Under the pieces are notes generated by a model. That model was not told where the DNA came from and did not search any database. It worked only from the letters and a program-made list of their open reading frames with translations. Made by a program: the position numbers and the translations under genes. A stretch of DNA of 64,000 nucleotides from Paenibacillus sp. YYML68 (GTDB lineage: Bacteria > Bacillota > Bacilli > Paenibacillales > NBRC-103111): NCBI RefSeq assembly GCF_027923405.1, contig NZ_BQYI01000001.1, positions 1,276,001-1,340,000 on the forward strand, given 5' to 3'. Position 1 is the first letter of the stretch. Each line of letters opens with the position of its first letter. Below, one piece after another: positions 26,097 through 34,373 of this stretch.

Positions 26097-27149
26097 ATGA
26101 ATAAGAAACTCATCTCGATGATGGCAGCAGCATCTCTCGCGGTATCGGTGACCGCATGCGGTGGCGGCGGAGCGACGACTCAGCCCGGCACAGGCGGCAA
26201 TGCCAGCGGTGGAGCGGCAACGCCTACGCTTGGCGTCGCGATCTATAAGTTCGACGATACGTTCATGACGGGCGTACGCAACGCGATTCAGACAGCAGCC
26301 GAGGGGAAGGCCAAGGTTGAGATCGTGGACAGTCAGAACTCGCAGCCGACGCAGAACGATAAGGTGGACTTGTTCATTACGAAGAAGGTGAACGGTCTTG
26401 CGGTCAATCCGGTTGACCGTACGGCGGCGAGCGTCATGATCGACAAGGCGAAGAACGCGAGCATCCCGATCGTCTTCTTCAACCGAGAGCCGCTGGCGGA
26501 CGACATGAAGAAGTGGGATAAGGTGTACTACGTCGGCGCGAAGGCGGAGCAGTCCGGTACGATGGCCGGTCAGCTCGTCGTCGACTACTTCAAGTCGAAG
26601 CCGGAGGCGGATAAGAACAAGGATGGCGTGCTGCAGTACGTCATGCTGAAGGGTGAGCCGGGGCACCAGGACGCGGAGCTGCGCACGAAGTTCTCCGTTA
26701 AGGCGGTCGAGGATGCAGGTGTTAAGGTCGAGAAGCTGGCAGAGGATACTGCGATGTGGGATCGTGTCAAGGGTCAGGAGAAAATGGCCGCCTTCCTCGC
26801 ATCCCACGGCGATAAGATCGAAGCTGTATTCGCGAACAACGACGATATGGCGCTCGGCGCGATCGAGGCGCTTAAGGCGAAGGGTTACTTCAAGGACAAC
26901 AAGTACATTCCGGTTGTCGGCGTAGACGCTACAGCACCTGCGGTCAAGGCGCTCGAGGAAGGCACGCTGCTCGGTACCGTGCTGAACGATGCGAAGAACC
27001 AAGGCAAGGCGACGCTCATGCTGGCTCATGTGCTCGCTTCCGGTCAAGCGCCGACGAAGGAGAATGTAGGCTACGACATCACAGACGGCAAGTACGTATG
27101 GGTGCCGTACAAGAAGATTACGAAGGCGAACATGAACGACGCGAAGTAA
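26097..27149 (+). CDS. mglB: Galactose/glucose ABC transporter substrate-binding lipoprotein (MglB-like)
   Basis: 350 residues. The signal peptide ends in a lipobox (VSVTACGGGG), then a Gly/Thr-rich linker, then a class I sugar-binding fold very like MglB: LGVAIYKFDDTFMTGVRNAI, GLAVNPVDRTAA, IPIVFFNREPL, KGEPGHQDAELR, VFANNDDMALGAIEALK, PVVGVDATAPAVKAL. In E. coli MglB the corresponding Asp, Asn and Arg residues hold D-galactose or D-glucose. CGGAGGTCTTGATCA precedes the ATG. First gene of mglBAC; a hairpin with T-run separates it from mglA. It stands downstream of a sugar-sensing two-component unit. Confidence 0.92.
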   Translation: MNKKLISMMAAASLAVSVTACGGGGATTQPGTGGNASGGAATPTLGVAIYKFDDTFMTGVRNAIQTAAEGKAKVEIVDSQNSQPTQNDKVDLFITKKVNGLAVNPVDRTAASVMIDKAKNASIPIVFFNREPLADDMKKWDKVYYVGAKAEQSGTMAGQLVVDYFKSKPEADKNKDGVLQYVMLKGEPGHQDAELRTKFSVKAVEDAGVKVEKLAEDTAMWDRVKGQEKMAAFLASHGDKIEAVFANNDDMALGAIEALKAKGYFKDNKYIPVVGVDATAPAVKALEEGTLLGTVLNDAKNQGKATLMLAHVLASGQAPTKENVGYDITDGKYVWVPYKKITKANMNDAK

Positions 27150-27214
27150 GACGAGCGGCGCGATGCATCGCATAAGTGGTGCAAGCGTTGCAAGAGGCAT
27201 ACGCAGCACAAGCG

Positions 27215-27253
27215 GGCAGGGCTGATGAAGGTGCGAGCGGCCCTGCCTTTTTT
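27215..27253 (+). terminator. Intra-operon terminator/attenuator between mglB and mglA
   Basis: GGCAGGG (27215-27221) / CCCTGCC (27241-27247) followed by TTTTTT. Placed between the binding-protein gene and the ATPase gene, it would keep binding protein in excess over transporter. Confidence 0.75.
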
Positions 27254-27276
27254 CGTACGCAAGGAGGCGTGAAGAG

Positions 27277-28794
27277 ATGACGGAACCCCGTTACTTGCTG
27301 GAGATGAACGCAATTACGAAGGAATTCCCCGGTGTGAAGGCGCTGGACGGCGTCACCCTGAAGGTGCGTCCGGGCACCGTGCACGCGCTGATGGGTGAGA
27401 ACGGAGCAGGCAAGTCGACGCTCATGAAATGCTTGTTCGGCATCTACAAGCCGGACGGCGGAGAGATCATACTCGATGGCCGCAAGGTCGAAATGAACCA
27501 TTCCAAGGATGCGCTGGATCTAGGCGTCTCGATGATTCATCAGGAGCTGCATCCGATTCCGTTCCGCAATGTGATGGAAAACATCTGGCTCGGCCGCTTC
27601 CCTGAGAAAGGCTTCGGGCCGTTCAAAATAGTCGATCACCGTAAAATGCTCGAGGATACGCAGCGGCTGCTGGACGACCTCGATATGGACATCGACCCGC
27701 ACACGATCGTCCGTTCGTTGTCGGTATCGAAAATTCAGTCGCTCGAAATCGCGAAGGCGGTCTCCTTCAACTCGAAGGTGATCGTCATGGACGAGCCGAC
27801 GTCCTCGCTGACCGGCAACGAGGTCGAGCAGCTATTCCGCATTATTGACCAGCTGCGCAGCCGGGGCGTTGCAATCATATACATCTCACATAAGATGGAA
27901 GAAATATTGCGCATCTCCGACGACGTCACGATTATGCGCGACGGGAAGCTGATCGGCACGTGGCCGGCAGCGGAGCTGACGACTGATCTGATCATTACCC
28001 GCATGGTCGGCCGCGACCTGAGCCAGCGGTTCCCGGAGCGCCACAATGTGCCGGGCGACGTGCTGATGAAGGTGGACAGCCTGACGTCCATTCATCCGAA
28101 GTCGTTCCGCGGCGTCTCGTTCGAGCTGCGCAAGGGCGAGGTGCTCGGCGTCGGCGGGCTCGTCGGCTCGCAGCGGACGGAGCTGATCGAGGCGATATTC
28201 GGGATGAGAGCCTTATCGGCTGGCGACATTACGATTCACGGCAAGAAGGTGAGGATCAAGTCGCCGATCGACGCGAAGAAGCACAAGATCGCGCTGCTCA
28301 CCGAGGAGCGGCGTGTGACTGGTATTTTCCCAGTACTGAACATTAAGGAAAATACGATCATCGCGAATCTGGATCGGTACTTGAACCCGCTACGGCTCAT
28401 CAACGACCAGAAGGCGCGAGAGGATGCAGAGCTGAACGTAGAGAAGCTGCGCGTCAAGACGCCGAATATTCAGGCGCTCATCAAGAACTTGTCCGGCGGC
28501 AACCAGCAGAAGGTGCTGCTCGCTCGCTGGCTGCTCACCGAGCCGGACATTCTCATGCTCGACGAGCCGACGCGAGGCATTGACGTGGGTGCGAAGTTCG
28601 AAATTTACTCGATTATCGCGGACCTGGCCAAGCAAGGCAAAAGCATCATCATGATTTCTTCAGAAATGCCGGAGCTGCTGGGAATGTCTGACCGGATCAT
28701 GGTCATGTCCGACGGGATGCTGTCCGGTGTCATCGATGGCAAGCAAGCGACGGAGGAAGAAATTATGCGCCTGGCTGCGAAGCATCTGGGCTAA
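27277..28794 (+). CDS. mglA: Galactose/methyl-galactoside ABC transporter, duplicated ATP-binding protein
   Basis: 505 residues with two ABC domains, as in MglA/RbsA. The first has Walker A GENGAGKST (about 40-48), the signature LSVSKIQSLEIAKAV and Walker B KVIVMDEPTSSL. The second has a degenerate Walker A (GVGGLVGSQRTEL), signature LSGGNQQKVLLARWL and Walker B DILMLDEPTRGID. The degenerate second P-loop is normal for this family. AAGGAGG precedes ATG 27277. The membrane permease gene follows after 16 bp. Confidence 0.94.
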   Translation: MTEPRYLLEMNAITKEFPGVKALDGVTLKVRPGTVHALMGENGAGKSTLMKCLFGIYKPDGGEIILDGRKVEMNHSKDALDLGVSMIHQELHPIPFRNVMENIWLGRFPEKGFGPFKIVDHRKMLEDTQRLLDDLDMDIDPHTIVRSLSVSKIQSLEIAKAVSFNSKVIVMDEPTSSLTGNEVEQLFRIIDQLRSRGVAIIYISHKMEEILRISDDVTIMRDGKLIGTWPAAELTTDLIITRMVGRDLSQRFPERHNVPGDVLMKVDSLTSIHPKSFRGVSFELRKGEVLGVGGLVGSQRTELIEAIFGMRALSAGDITIHGKKVRIKSPIDAKKHKIALLTEERRVTGIFPVLNIKENTIIANLDRYLNPLRLINDQKAREDAELNVEKLRVKTPNIQALIKNLSGGNQQKVLLARWLLTEPDILMLDEPTRGIDVGAKFEIYSIIADLAKQGKSIIMISSEMPELLGMSDRIMVMSDGMLSGVIDGKQATEEEIMRLAAKHLG

Positions 28795-28810
28795 CGAAGG
28801 AGGCATAGTG

Positions 28811-29821
28811 ATGGATACGAAACGTATTACAGGGTTTATTACCCAGAACGCCATCTATATTGTATTGATATTGCTCGTGGTCGGCATTGCGCTGAAGGAC
28901 CCGCGATTTCTACAAGTCGATATTCTGAGAGACATCCTGCTGCAGAACTCGACCCGCGCCATCATCGCACTCGGCGCTGCCTTCATTCTGATCACTGGCG
29001 GTACAGACTTGTCCTCGGGCCGCGTCGTCGGCTTGTCGGCAGTGTTGTCCGCCTCGATGCTGCAGATCAGCGACTACCCGCGGCGCTTCTTCCCAGACTT
29101 GCCGGAGCTGTGGGTCGGCATCCCGATCATTCTCGGCATACTCGCCGGTCTTGTCGTCGGCTTAATTAACGGCTACGTCGTCGCCAAGCTCAACGTCCCG
29201 CCGTTCATCGCCACGCTCGGCACGATGGTGATCGTCTACGGCGTCAACTCGATCTACTTCGATATGAAGCCGAACGAGTCCCAGCCGATCGCGGGCCTGC
29301 GCAAGGACTTCACGGAGCTCGGCTCCGGCTTCATCGGACCGAACGGTCCGTACTCGATCCCGTACATTGTCATTATCGCGCTCGTCGTCGCTTTTATCGT
29401 ATGGATCATCTTCAACAAGACGCGTCTAGGTAAAAATATGTACGCCATCGGCGGTAACGTCCAGGCGGCGACCGTATCAGGCATCAACGTCGCACGCAAC
29501 CTGATCTACATCTACGCCATCGCAGGCGCGCTGTACGGCCTCGGCGGGGTGCTGGAGGCGGCGCGTACAGGCGGCGCCACGAACAACTATGGCAACATGT
29601 ACGAGCTCGATGCGATCGCGGCGTGCGTCGTCGGCGGCGTCTCGACCGCAGGCGGCATCGGTACGGTGCCGGGCGTGCTGGCCGGCGTCCTGATCTTCGG
29701 CGTCATCAACTACGGCCTGACGTTCATCGGGGTGAGCCCGTATTGGCAGCTCATTATTAAAGGTCTGATTATCGTCGCGGCGGTCGCGTTCGATATTCGT
29801 AAATATTTGGCGAAGAAATAA
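28811..29821 (+). CDS. mglC: Galactose/methyl-galactoside ABC transporter permease
   Basis: 336 residues from ATG 28811 (AAGGAGG upstream). About eight to ten membrane segments; the conserved family segment GGTDLSSGRVVGLSA, the EAA-like loop around GLGGVLEAARTGGATNNYGN and the ending FDIRKYLAKK. It forms the membrane channel for MglA and MglB. The last 35 bases of the gene lie inside a 103-bp repeat whose second copy, at 37365-37467, carries the same FDIRKYLAKK codons plus the terminator. This marks the 3' end of mglC as the integration or duplication point of the next 7.6 kb. Confidence 0.94.
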   Translation: MDTKRITGFITQNAIYIVLILLVVGIALKDPRFLQVDILRDILLQNSTRAIIALGAAFILITGGTDLSSGRVVGLSAVLSASMLQISDYPRRFFPDLPELWVGIPIILGILAGLVVGLINGYVVAKLNVPPFIATLGTMVIVYGVNSIYFDMKPNESQPIAGLRKDFTELGSGFIGPNGPYSIPYIVIIALVVAFIVWIIFNKTRLGKNMYAIGGNVQAATVSGINVARNLIYIYAIAGALYGLGGVLEAARTGGATNNYGNMYELDAIAACVVGGVSTAGGIGTVPGVLAGVLIFGVINYGLTFIGVSPYWQLIIKGLIIVAAVAFDIRKYLAKK

Positions 29822-29889
29822 TCGCACACGTGTGGTGTATCATGAGGAAGAGAGAAGTCGTCGGCGGATGGGCCGACGGCTTTTTTTGG
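29787..29889 (+). repeat. 103-bp direct repeat, left copy (3' end of mglC plus terminator)
   Basis: Identical to 37365-37467 except for C/T at 29827/37405; the offset is 7578 bp. It covers the last codons of mglC, the stop, 35 bp of spacer and the terminator. It forms the left boundary of an AT-richer island. Confidence 0.95.
29857..29887 (+). terminator. mglC terminator
   Basis: GTCGTCGGC (29857-29865) pairs with GCCGACGGC (29872-29880, one G-T pair), then seven Ts. An identical copy stands at 37435-37465. Confidence 0.9.
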
Positions 29890-29951
29890 TGCTAGGTAGA
29901 GTGGGGTATTGTTAAGTGAAATATATAGTTAAATATAAATTATGTATGTGT

Positions 29952-29979
29952 ATAAACACGTAACTGTTTATGGTATAAT
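29952..29979 (+). promoter_or_regulatory. Promoter and inverted repeat in front of the LuxR-type gene
   Basis: Inverted repeat ATAAACA (29952-29958) / TGTTTAT (29965-29971) lies directly before -10 TATAAT (29974-29979), over the -35 position, which itself is poor. A likely operator. Confidence 0.5.
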
Positions 29980-30034
29980 CTGGATAATGTAAATGTAGAA
30001 GTGAACGTAAACTACCAACTTATTGGAGGTATGC

Positions 30035-30847
30035 ATGTTAAATCCATTTGAAGTCACAGATGTATTAGCCAAAACTTGGGTAACATTAATGGATGTTGAT
30101 ATCAATATCATAAATAGTTGGAAAAGCACATTTTTTTCCAGAGGATTCAACCAACATTCATTCAAATTAAAAAAACGTGTAGTTCTAAACTCAATGGATG
30201 AAATACAAAAATTGATTGACATCGTTAAAGATGAGTTGAAGAATGTTGCGAAAAATATAAGCATCCCCCACGTTTTTTTCCTAACAAACCATCACGGGGT
30301 GGTCTATGATTTGAGTGCCCCAAGTCATGTTATTCAATCTCTTGAATCTTATAATATCGGAGTTGGGACATCCTTTTCTCTCGAAGCAGCAGGAATAAAT
30401 GCAGTATCCGTTGCGATGAAATTAAAAGATAAATCGATTGTGCAAGGAATAGAGCACAGTATGGATATTTTTAAGTCTTGGTCATGTATTTGTTTTCCAA
30501 TCCGAAACCAACAAGATATAGTAGGTTACCTTGATTTATCTTTTCATAATGAGAATGACGTAGCATTTGCCGGGGCCCTAATGGAGCGAATCGTACATAA
30601 CATAGAGCTTAAATTAATTGAAGCTTCCGAATCAGAGTCTAATGTTAGATTTGAGGAAAACTGTGACAAATACAAGTTAACCAATAAAGAAAAACAGGTT
30701 GCTCATTATTGGATTTGTGGGGAAACACAATCAGAGATTGCAAGCTTGCTAGGAATATCCAAAGAAACGGTAAAGTCACACCTGCGAAATATTTCTAAAA
30801 AAGTAGATGCCCATAATAAAATTACTTTTCTGAAAAAATTCGTTTAA
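30035..30847 (+). CDS. GAF-like sensor domain / LuxR-type transcriptional regulator
   Basis: 270 residues from ATG 30035 (GGAGGT upstream). The N-terminal two thirds look like the GAF sensor region of DhaR/AcoR-type activators: HVFFLTNHHGVVYDL, IGVGTSFSLEAAGINAV, CICFPIRNQQDIVGYLDLS. Instead of an AAA+ domain, the C-terminus is a LuxR/GerE HTH (LTNKEKQVAHYWICGETQ, ETVKSHLRNISKKV). Much more AT-rich than any neighbour. It ends with its own terminator and precedes the aromatic operon, so it is the probable pathway regulator, perhaps sensing an aromatic compound (inference). Confidence 0.8.
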   Translation: MLNPFEVTDVLAKTWVTLMDVDINIINSWKSTFFSRGFNQHSFKLKKRVVLNSMDEIQKLIDIVKDELKNVAKNISIPHVFFLTNHHGVVYDLSAPSHVIQSLESYNIGVGTSFSLEAAGINAVSVAMKLKDKSIVQGIEHSMDIFKSWSCICFPIRNQQDIVGYLDLSFHNENDVAFAGALMERIVHNIELKLIEASESESNVRFEENCDKYKLTNKEKQVAHYWICGETQSEIASLLGISKETVKSHLRNISKKVDAHNKITFLKKFV

Positions 30848-30849
30848 TC

Positions 30850-30873
30850 TCACCCTTTTGGGTGATTTTTTTT
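30850..30873 (+). terminator. Terminator of the LuxR-type gene
   Basis: TCACCC/GGGTGA stem with a four-base loop and eight Ts, immediately after the stop. Confidence 0.85.
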
Positions 30874-30951
30874 CACACTTATCGATGTTATATTCTAGAA
30901 GTTAATAGAAAATTGTGTAAGTCCTCAAGAGAAAAGGAGTGATCTGTTGCT

Positions 30952-31590
30952 ATGGTGATTAATGCGGAAGAATACGTAGAGTCCTTGTATGGTAAGGATG
31001 AACAGTTAGAAAAAGCAAGCCAACGTATCCGTGATCAAGGTATGCCTGAAATCTCCGTTGCGCCGGGTTATGGACGCTTATTGACGCTGCTCGTCTCCAT
31101 GATAAAAGCTCAAACGGTGTTGGAAATAGGTACGCTAGGCGGATATAGCGGGATCTGCTTAGCTCGCGGACTGGAAGGGAATGGTAGACTTGTATCTTTG
31201 GAGTTGAGTTCTGAACACGCAGAAGTAGCCAGAGGAAATCTAGCAGAAGCGGGGCTTTCTGATCGGGTGGAGATTCGCGTAGGCCAAGCACTTGATTTGC
31301 TTCAACAATTGGATGAGGAAGGGAAGCGCTTCGATCTTGTCTTTATAGACGCGGACAAAGAGAATTATTTGAACTACTTAGATTGGGCCTTGCAGCTGGG
31401 GAATTCGAATGCTGTCATCGTCGCTGATAATTCTTTGATGATGAAGTATGGGTCTGTCATGGATGCTGCTGCGCAAGGAAGCAATGTACAAAAAATTCGT
31501 GAGTTTAATCATCGTATTGTTTCTGATCCGCGTCTCGCAAGCACGATTTTGCCTGCATACGATGGTCTGGCCATTGCTCGTGTGAAATAA
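30952..31590 (+). CDS. SAM-dependent catechol/caffeoyl-CoA-type O-methyltransferase
   Basis: 212 residues. Class I methyltransferase of the COMT/YrrM group: SAM motif VLEIGTLGGYSGICLARGL, acidic strand end VSLELSSEHAE, then VFIDADKENYLNYLDWAL and IVADNSLM, which carry the metal-ligand Asp and Asn residues of catechol O-methyltransferases. First gene of the six-gene island operon, with AAAGGAG about 12 bp before ATG 30952. In this setting the acceptor is probably a vicinal dihydroxy aromatic made by the downstream enzymes; tRNA modification, as by YrrM/TrmR, is the alternative. Confidence 0.85.
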   Translation: MVINAEEYVESLYGKDEQLEKASQRIRDQGMPEISVAPGYGRLLTLLVSMIKAQTVLEIGTLGGYSGICLARGLEGNGRLVSLELSSEHAEVARGNLAEAGLSDRVEIRVGQALDLLQQLDEEGKRFDLVFIDADKENYLNYLDWALQLGNSNAVIVADNSLMMKYGSVMDAAAQGSNVQKIREFNHRIVSDPRLASTILPAYDGLAIARVK

Positions 31591-31634
31591 GCAAGGTTGT
31601 TCTTAAGTAACAATCGAGATGGGATGGTTCTTGT

Positions 31635-32522
31635 ATGAAGTTTAATTTGTGCACGATATCATTCAGGCATGATCTTGTGTCATTTAGGGATTTAATTCAT
31701 TATGCACACGAGGCAGGCTTCAGCGGAATTGAATTGTGGGCTGTACATGCGAGGGCGCTGGTCAACTATGCCCCTGATGTGTTCTCACAGCTAATGAAAG
31801 AAGCTCAGATGCTAAACTTAACTATTTCTATGATCAGCGATTATCTGGACTTGATGACAAGTGATTCGAAATATGAAGCTCAACTTGTTAAATTCAATCA
31901 GCTAATACATATGGCTCACGCATTTGGGACGAATAAAATCCGTATATTTGCAGGTCATAAAGGCAGCTCTGAGATTACATCTCATGAATGGGAAATTTGT
32001 ACCTTGCGTTTACGAGAATTGGCTATTCGGGCACATGCGAATGATGTATTACTGGTGATTGAAACTCATCCTGACACATTGGCAGATACCTTGGAATCTA
32101 CACTGGCGCTCATCCACGATGTTGATCACAAGCAACTTAGAATTAATTTGGATTATCTTCATCTCTGGGAATCGGGCACAGCGCCTTTTGATGCTTTTCG
32201 TGCACTACGCTCGTGGGTCGAAATTGTGCATTTGAAGAATGTGACCAGTAGAGAGCGATTAACTGTCTTTAATTCATCTAATGTATTCTCGCCTAATGGT
32301 TCAAGAGACGGAATGGTTTCCTTAGCTGAAGGAATCATTGACTATAAGGAGATTATGAAATTTTCGATGATTGATGGTGGTTCTTTGTCAGCCTCCTTGG
32401 AATGGTTTGGACATTCGCCATTTCAAGTGCTGAAGCAAGACATGGATTGGTTAAAACAAATTCATGAATCAGATATGAACGTAAACCAGTACTTACGGAA
32501 GGAGGCTCTACTCAATGAATAG
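31635..32522 (+). CDS. asbF: 3-dehydroshikimate dehydratase (AsbF-like), giving protocatechuate
   Basis: 295-residue TIM barrel closely resembling Bacillus AsbF from end to end: FNLCTISFRHDLVSF, GFSGIELWAVHA, ISMISDYLDL, NKIRIFAGHKGS, ETHPDTLADTLEST, INLDYLHLWESG, NGSRDGMVSLAEGI, ASLEWFGHSP. Metal or catalytic residues visible: Glu143, Asp173, His176, His199, Glu256. AsbF converts 3-dehydroshikimate to 3,4-dihydroxybenzoate for petrobactin. None of the other asb siderophore genes are here, so the product must go elsewhere. Weak ribosome site (GGGATGG). The stop overlaps the cupin start by 8 bp. Confidence 0.9.
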   Translation: MKFNLCTISFRHDLVSFRDLIHYAHEAGFSGIELWAVHARALVNYAPDVFSQLMKEAQMLNLTISMISDYLDLMTSDSKYEAQLVKFNQLIHMAHAFGTNKIRIFAGHKGSSEITSHEWEICTLRLRELAIRAHANDVLLVIETHPDTLADTLESTLALIHDVDHKQLRINLDYLHLWESGTAPFDAFRALRSWVEIVHLKNVTSRERLTVFNSSNVFSPNGSRDGMVSLAEGIIDYKEIMKFSMIDGGSLSASLEWFGHSPFQVLKQDMDWLKQIHESDMNVNQYLRKEALLNE

Positions 32523-33213
32523 CATACAAGACAAGGGAAAACCCTTAATTACGGGCGACTATCAGCCTTTTGATTTTCCGGAATTACCGAATAATGCGAA
32601 CGAGCCATTAGTTCTCGGTCCGGCAGGAGAGACGTTTCAGTTTATACAGACGGGAAAAACAACGTGTGGCAGCTATTTATTTGCCAAGCTAGTTGTACCG
32701 CCACATGTAGGGCCACCGCCTCACGTACATCACTGGATAGATGAATGGTTCTACGCGCCGCATGGGGGCTTCTCCATCTTTGTAGGTAAGAATAGATACT
32801 TCGATTTGGAGCAAGCACCAGGTGAAGGTGCACCGAAGGATACCTTGCAAATAGCACATATGCGACCTAAGGAGTTATTTTATGTCGAACGAAATATCGT
32901 TCACGGATTTGCTAATGTGACAGAGGAGCCTCAAGAAATCTATTTAATATGGACTCCTGATACAGCGGACGTTTCGATCCTTCCGTACTTCTTGAACGCA
33001 GGCACCATTCGCGATCCCCATAATCCGAATCAAAAGCCGGATTTCATGTCAAAGATCAGGCTTGTGAACATGGCGCAGACATACGGAAAAAATCAAAGCG
33101 ACAGTTTCTGGCAATATGTGGACAAGGTCGAGGAGATTGATCACATCCCCAATATGATCGATCATCGTGATAAGCTACTAGAACTGTTACTTGGCAAATA
33201 CGAATCCCAATGA
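32515..33213 (+). CDS. Cupin protein, quercetinase/dioxygenase-like
   Basis: 232 residues. The first cupin motif is PPHVHHWIDEWFY (His, His and Glu ligands); the second is NIVHGFANV (His ligand), so a complete 3-His/1-Glu metal site is present. The C-terminal extension (about 150-232) is not recognised. Quercetin 2,3-dioxygenase-like cupins cleave or oxygenate activated aromatic rings, but many cupins are isomerases or binding proteins. AAGGAGG precedes ATG 32515. It overlaps both neighbours (8 bp and 4 bp), so it is a fixed part of the pathway. Confidence 0.75.
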   Translation: MNSIQDKGKPLITGDYQPFDFPELPNNANEPLVLGPAGETFQFIQTGKTTCGSYLFAKLVVPPHVGPPPHVHHWIDEWFYAPHGGFSIFVGKNRYFDLEQAPGEGAPKDTLQIAHMRPKELFYVERNIVHGFANVTEEPQEIYLIWTPDTADVSILPYFLNAGTIRDPHNPNQKPDFMSKIRLVNMAQTYGKNQSDSFWQYVDKVEEIDHIPNMIDHRDKLLELLLGKYESQ

Positions 33214-34373
33214 AGGAGGGCAACGTGAAACGCATTGCCGTTGTTGGCTGTGGTCTTGGAGGGGCTGCAATCACTGTAATGCTTCAAAGATTGGGGTTCT
33301 CGGTTACCGTGTACGAGAGAGAGAAGGGCTTATCAAGAATGGGTGCCGGTATTCATCTCACACCTAACGTGGTCAAAGCACTCGAATGGATGGGACTCAC
33401 AGAGCAGCTCATCAACATGTCATGTAAGCCCAAGACATTCACGAGTCAAGATGCACACACAGGAGATGTGATGGCCGAGTTGATCCTGGGCGATGCAGGT
33501 ATTGAGAAGTTCGGCGCACCTTACCTTACGGTTCATCGTGGCGATTTTCATGCAGTAATGGTCCAGGCTATTAGGCCTGGGACGCTCAGCTTTGGTAAGC
33601 GTCTGAAGATGCTTGCTGATGATGGCAACGGGGTTAGCTTGTATTTCGAAGATGGTAGCGAGGAATACGCTGATTTGGTGATAGGTGCAGACGGATTGAG
33701 GTCCGTGGTTCGAAATGCCGTATGCCTCAACTCCCCGCCTTATTACGCCAAGCAGGCGGCCTTTCGTGCTTTTGTTGATTTGACGAAACTCGGAAATAAT
33801 CAATATCTCTTGAATGATCTAACCAAATGGTGGGGCGATGACCGCTTCGTCATCGCTTACTACTTGAATGAGAAGCGTGATCAGCTCTACTTTGTTGCTG
33901 GATTTACGCAAAAAGAATGGCCGCACCATGTTCAATCTTTAGCCGCGGATCGTGAAGAAATGCTGGATATGTTTTCTGATTTTCATCCTGTACCGCGTAG
34001 TGTGCTAGAGGCTGCACAGGAGATTAGAAAATGGCCGCTATATGAGCGTCCAACGGATCTAGCTTGGAGTAAAGGTCGTATCGTTCTCATTGGTGATGCT
34101 TGTCATCCCATGCGGCCTCACATGGCACAGGGCGCGGCTATGGCCATTGAGGACGGTGCAGTGCTCGTCAGATGCTTGATCGCTGCTGGTTTAGACAACT
34201 GGGCGCTTGCGTGTGAGTGGTACCAGAACACTCGGCACGAGCGAGTGGCGAAGGTTCAGCGAATTTCAAGTGAAAACAGCTGGATGAGAACACCCACCGA
34301 TCCGGCGTGGTTATTTTCTTATGATGCGTGGAGCTGTCCATTAGTAGTAAAAACGCATGCGGAGGAGATATGA
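33210..34373 (+). CDS. FAD-dependent aromatic monooxygenase, NicC/salicylate hydroxylase-like
   Basis: 387 residues of class A flavoprotein hydroxylase. Dinucleotide motif VVGCGLGGAAITVMLQRLG, the DG motif VIGADGLRSVVR and the GD motif IVLIGDACHPMRPHMAQGA. The tail SWMRTPTDPAWLFSYDAW is the type seen in 6-hydroxynicotinate 3-monooxygenase and related salicylate hydroxylases. Those relatives replace a ring carboxylate with a hydroxyl, so protocatechuate to hydroxyquinol would be a natural reaction here (inference). ATGA overlap with the cupin gene; its own stop overlaps the next start. Confidence 0.85.
   Translation: MKEGNVKRIAVVGCGLGGAAITVMLQRLGFSVTVYEREKGLSRMGAGIHLTPNVVKALEWMGLTEQLINMSCKPKTFTSQDAHTGDVMAELILGDAGIEKFGAPYLTVHRGDFHAVMVQAIRPGTLSFGKRLKMLADDGNGVSLYFEDGSEEYADLVIGADGLRSVVRNAVCLNSPPYYAKQAAFRAFVDLTKLGNNQYLLNDLTKWWGDDRFVIAYYLNEKRDQLYFVAGFTQKEWPHHVQSLAADREEMLDMFSDFHPVPRSVLEAAQEIRKWPLYERPTDLAWSKGRIVLIGDACHPMRPHMAQGAAMAIEDGAVLVRCLIAAGLDNWALACEWYQNTRHERVAKVQRISSENSWMRTPTDPAWLFSYDAWSCPLVVKTHAEEI

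Noticed and set aside
26094..27209. A 371-codon minus-strand frame opposite mglB
   Set aside because: Arg/Leu/Val-rich translation with no family features; mglB on the other strand is unambiguous.
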